Assembly: GCA_900696595.1 (NCBI GenBank)
Contig: CAADGT010000132.1
Location: 1 to 32,385, forward strand
Source of the DNA: an uncultured Chloroflexota bacterium
GTDB lineage: Bacteria > Chloroflexota > Anaerolineae > Anaerolineales > Villigracilaceae
Reading direction: 5' to 3'
DNA length: 32,385 bases
Position 1 is the first letter of the stretch; each line of letters begins with the position of its first letter. The position numbers and the translations under genes were made by a program. Positions 32,025-32,385 of the stretch are shown here, in pieces. Under the pieces are notes generated by a model that worked only from the letters and a program-made list of their open reading frames with translations, made no database searches and was not told where the DNA came from.

Positions 32025-32385
32025 ATGAAGAGACTCGCCCGCCTCTCGATCTTTTTAATCGCTGCCCTTGCCTGCGGATTCCCTTCCGCCTCGACCCCCA
32101 CCCCGGACCTGTTCGCCACGCTTGCGCCTTTCACTCCGCCGACGACGAATCCCCCCATCCCTTCATCCGAAAGCGAACCGACGGGGAAGATTGCCTTCGT
32201 CTGCCAGATTTTCAAAGTTCAAGCCGCGAATCAGATATGCCTCATCAACGCCGACGGCTCCGGCTTTCGCCGCCTGACGACCGACGACAACCGCCAGCGC
32301 TATTACCCGTCCATCTCGCCGGATGGATCGAGCGTCGTCTACGCCGCTTTTCGCGAACCGAACATCTACGAAATTTACGAAACGA
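32025..32385 (+). CDS. TolB/PD40-like lipoprotein, N-terminal part (cut by window end)
   Basis: The frame stays open for the 120 codons available. Residues 1-17 (MKRLARLSIFLIAALAC) look like a lipoprotein signal with Cys17, though the lipobox is not ideal. A Thr/Pro/Ser-rich linker follows. From about residue 54 it matches beta-propeller WD40-like repeats of the PD40/TolB type: ICLINADGSGFRRLT and YYPSISPDGSSVVYA. It is probably an outside sensor or binding protein. The ATG lies one base after the stop of the HypA-like gene, so the two are likely co-transcribed. Confidence 0.8.
   Translation, partial: MKRLARLSIFLIAALACGFPSASTPTPDLFATLAPFTPPTTNPPIPSSESEPTGKIAFVCQIFKVQAANQICLINADGSGFRRLTTDDNRQRYYPSISPDGSSVVYAAFREPNIYEIYET

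Overview
The window looks like chromosome from an uncultured or little-studied Chloroflexi bacterium, most likely class Anaerolineae. The case rests on gene content: a dephospho-CoA kinase carrying an extra C-terminal domain, a cdaA-cdaR pair, many polytopic sugar-related membrane proteins, GC-rich codon use and abundant short dispersed repeats. I could not run a phylogeny, so treat the lineage as probable. Coding density is high. Where intergenic space is long it is mostly filled by repeats.

Region 1 (224-13588, plus strand) is a cell-surface glycan locus of eleven genes. The first seven (rfbF, rfbG, rfbH, an extended SDR, a C-methyltransferase-like protein, an FkbM methyltransferase and a ThDP-dependent enzyme) overlap head to tail by 1-8 bases, so they are translationally coupled. 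RfbF, RfbG and RfbH make a CDP-4-keto-3,6-dideoxyhexose precursor from glucose-1-phosphate. The SDR, the methyltransferases and the ThDP enzyme could reduce, methylate or chain-branch it. A NeuB/SAF-type synthase, a GtrB-like glycosyltransferase, an LPG-synthase-like flippase-family protein and a large GT-C-like membrane protein follow.

Region 2 (13589-18293) holds mutS (minus), gpmA (plus) and a URO-D family methyltransferase-like gene. Region 3 (18294-23134) begins with a repeat-rich gap, then a GT-C membrane protein and a 992-residue FAD/Fe-S oxidoreductase whose reading frame contains three heptanucleotide repeat tracts. Region 4 (23133-25653, minus) is a compact operon of small protein, ECF sigma factor, membrane anti-sigma factor and Nudix hydrolase, preceded by a DUF3054-like gene. 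Region 5 (25727-30876, minus) carries der, cdaR, cdaA and coaE. Region 6 (31179-32385, plus) has a promoter, a 479-nt RNase P RNA, a HypA-like zinc protein starting 15 nt after it, and the start of a TolB/PD40 lipoprotein cut by the window edge.

The most unusual things are: (i) a 142-bp palindromic MITE-like element with two full copies, each with its own 9-bp target duplication, plus one half copy; (ii) STRR-like heptanucleotide repeats kept in frame inside the oxidoreductase gene; (iii) three minus-strand genes with TAnAAT-N6-ATG, suggesting leaderless mRNAs; (iv) a surface-sugar operon joining CDP-3,6-dideoxyhexose synthesis to a ThDP lyase, which may make a branched sugar of the yersiniose kind; (v) a 23-base C run upstream of that operon.
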